DNA of 34,574 nt, taken from positions 1 to 34,574 of the forward strand of contig DSAP01000004.1 in NCBI GenBank assembly GCA_011046415.1, in the 5' to 3' direction. This stretch comes from a bacterium (GTDB lineage: Bacteria; Zhuqueibacterota; QNDG01; JABMRT01). This document shows, piece by piece, positions 34,574 through 34,574 of this stretch. A model generated the notes under the pieces. It had not been told where the DNA came from. It was given only the letters and a program-made list of their open reading frames with translations, and searched no databases. The position numbers and the translations under genes are program-made. Each line of letters starts with the position of its first letter. The stretch's first letter is position 1.

Positions 34574-34574
34574 C

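Noticed and set aside
1-34574. tRNA, rRNA, CRISPR array, transposase or integrase
   Set aside because: Looked for in the gaps and coding regions; no cloverleaf, spaced repeat array, or mobile-element protein was recognised.

Overview
The window is a 34.6 kb bacterial segment in which every gene I can support lies on the minus strand. The left two thirds (about 1-22.95 kb) are GC-rich, and the right third is clearly AT-rich. The organism looks like a Gram-negative member of the FCB group or a neighbouring candidate phylum (KSB1-, Latescibacterota- or Fermentibacterota-like). Three things point there: a Bacteroidetes/eukaryote-type pyrroline-5-carboxylate dehydrogenase, a glycoside hydrolase ending in a type IX secretion/FlgD-like C-terminal domain, and an Omp85-type barrel beside toast-rack and LiaF-like proteins. 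The exact phylum cannot be fixed from this window.

Layout, in plus coordinates from left to right. 0.2-6.0 kb: proline-catabolism aldehyde dehydrogenase (pruA), a YtcJ-like amidohydrolase lipoprotein, and an ABC exporter (permease plus ATPase). A mosaic of short intergenic repeats follows (6.0-6.3 kb). 6.3-10.8 kb: gatB and ddl, housekeeping genes separated by a lower-GC two-gene cassette, an OLD/RecF-like AAA ATPase plus a DUF4276 Toprim-like protein, with the look of an anti-phage module. 11.0-13.9 kb: a translationally coupled pair for plant-polysaccharide attack, a GH5 glucanase and an FG-GAP propeller protein. 14.2-17.1 kb: an envelope operon (Omp85-like barrel, toast-rack protein, four-helix LiaF-like membrane protein). 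It is preceded by a near-consensus sigma-54 promoter and two NtrC-style palindromic sites 32 bp apart, one lying inside the 3' end of the neighbouring sigma-54 activator gene. 17.1-21.5 kb: that activator, hflX, a decayed TPR fragment and serS.

21.5-34.6 kb is a Wzx/Wzy-type exopolysaccharide locus: a WbaP-like initiating phosphotransferase, two GT2 and two GT4 glycosyltransferases, a conserved propeller protein, a polysaccharide-deacetylase lipoprotein, a membrane-anchored D-glucuronyl C5-epimerase, an O-antigen-type polymerase, a flippase, and the tail of one more gene running off the right edge. The epimerase plus deacetylase suggest a uronic-acid-containing polymer modified after polymerisation in the periplasm, loosely parallel to heparan-type chemistry.

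The points I find most worth following are the sigma-54 control region and its envelope operon, the C5-epimerase/deacetylase polysaccharide locus, and the ATPase/DUF4276 cassette. No tRNA, rRNA, CRISPR array or insertion sequence was recognised.
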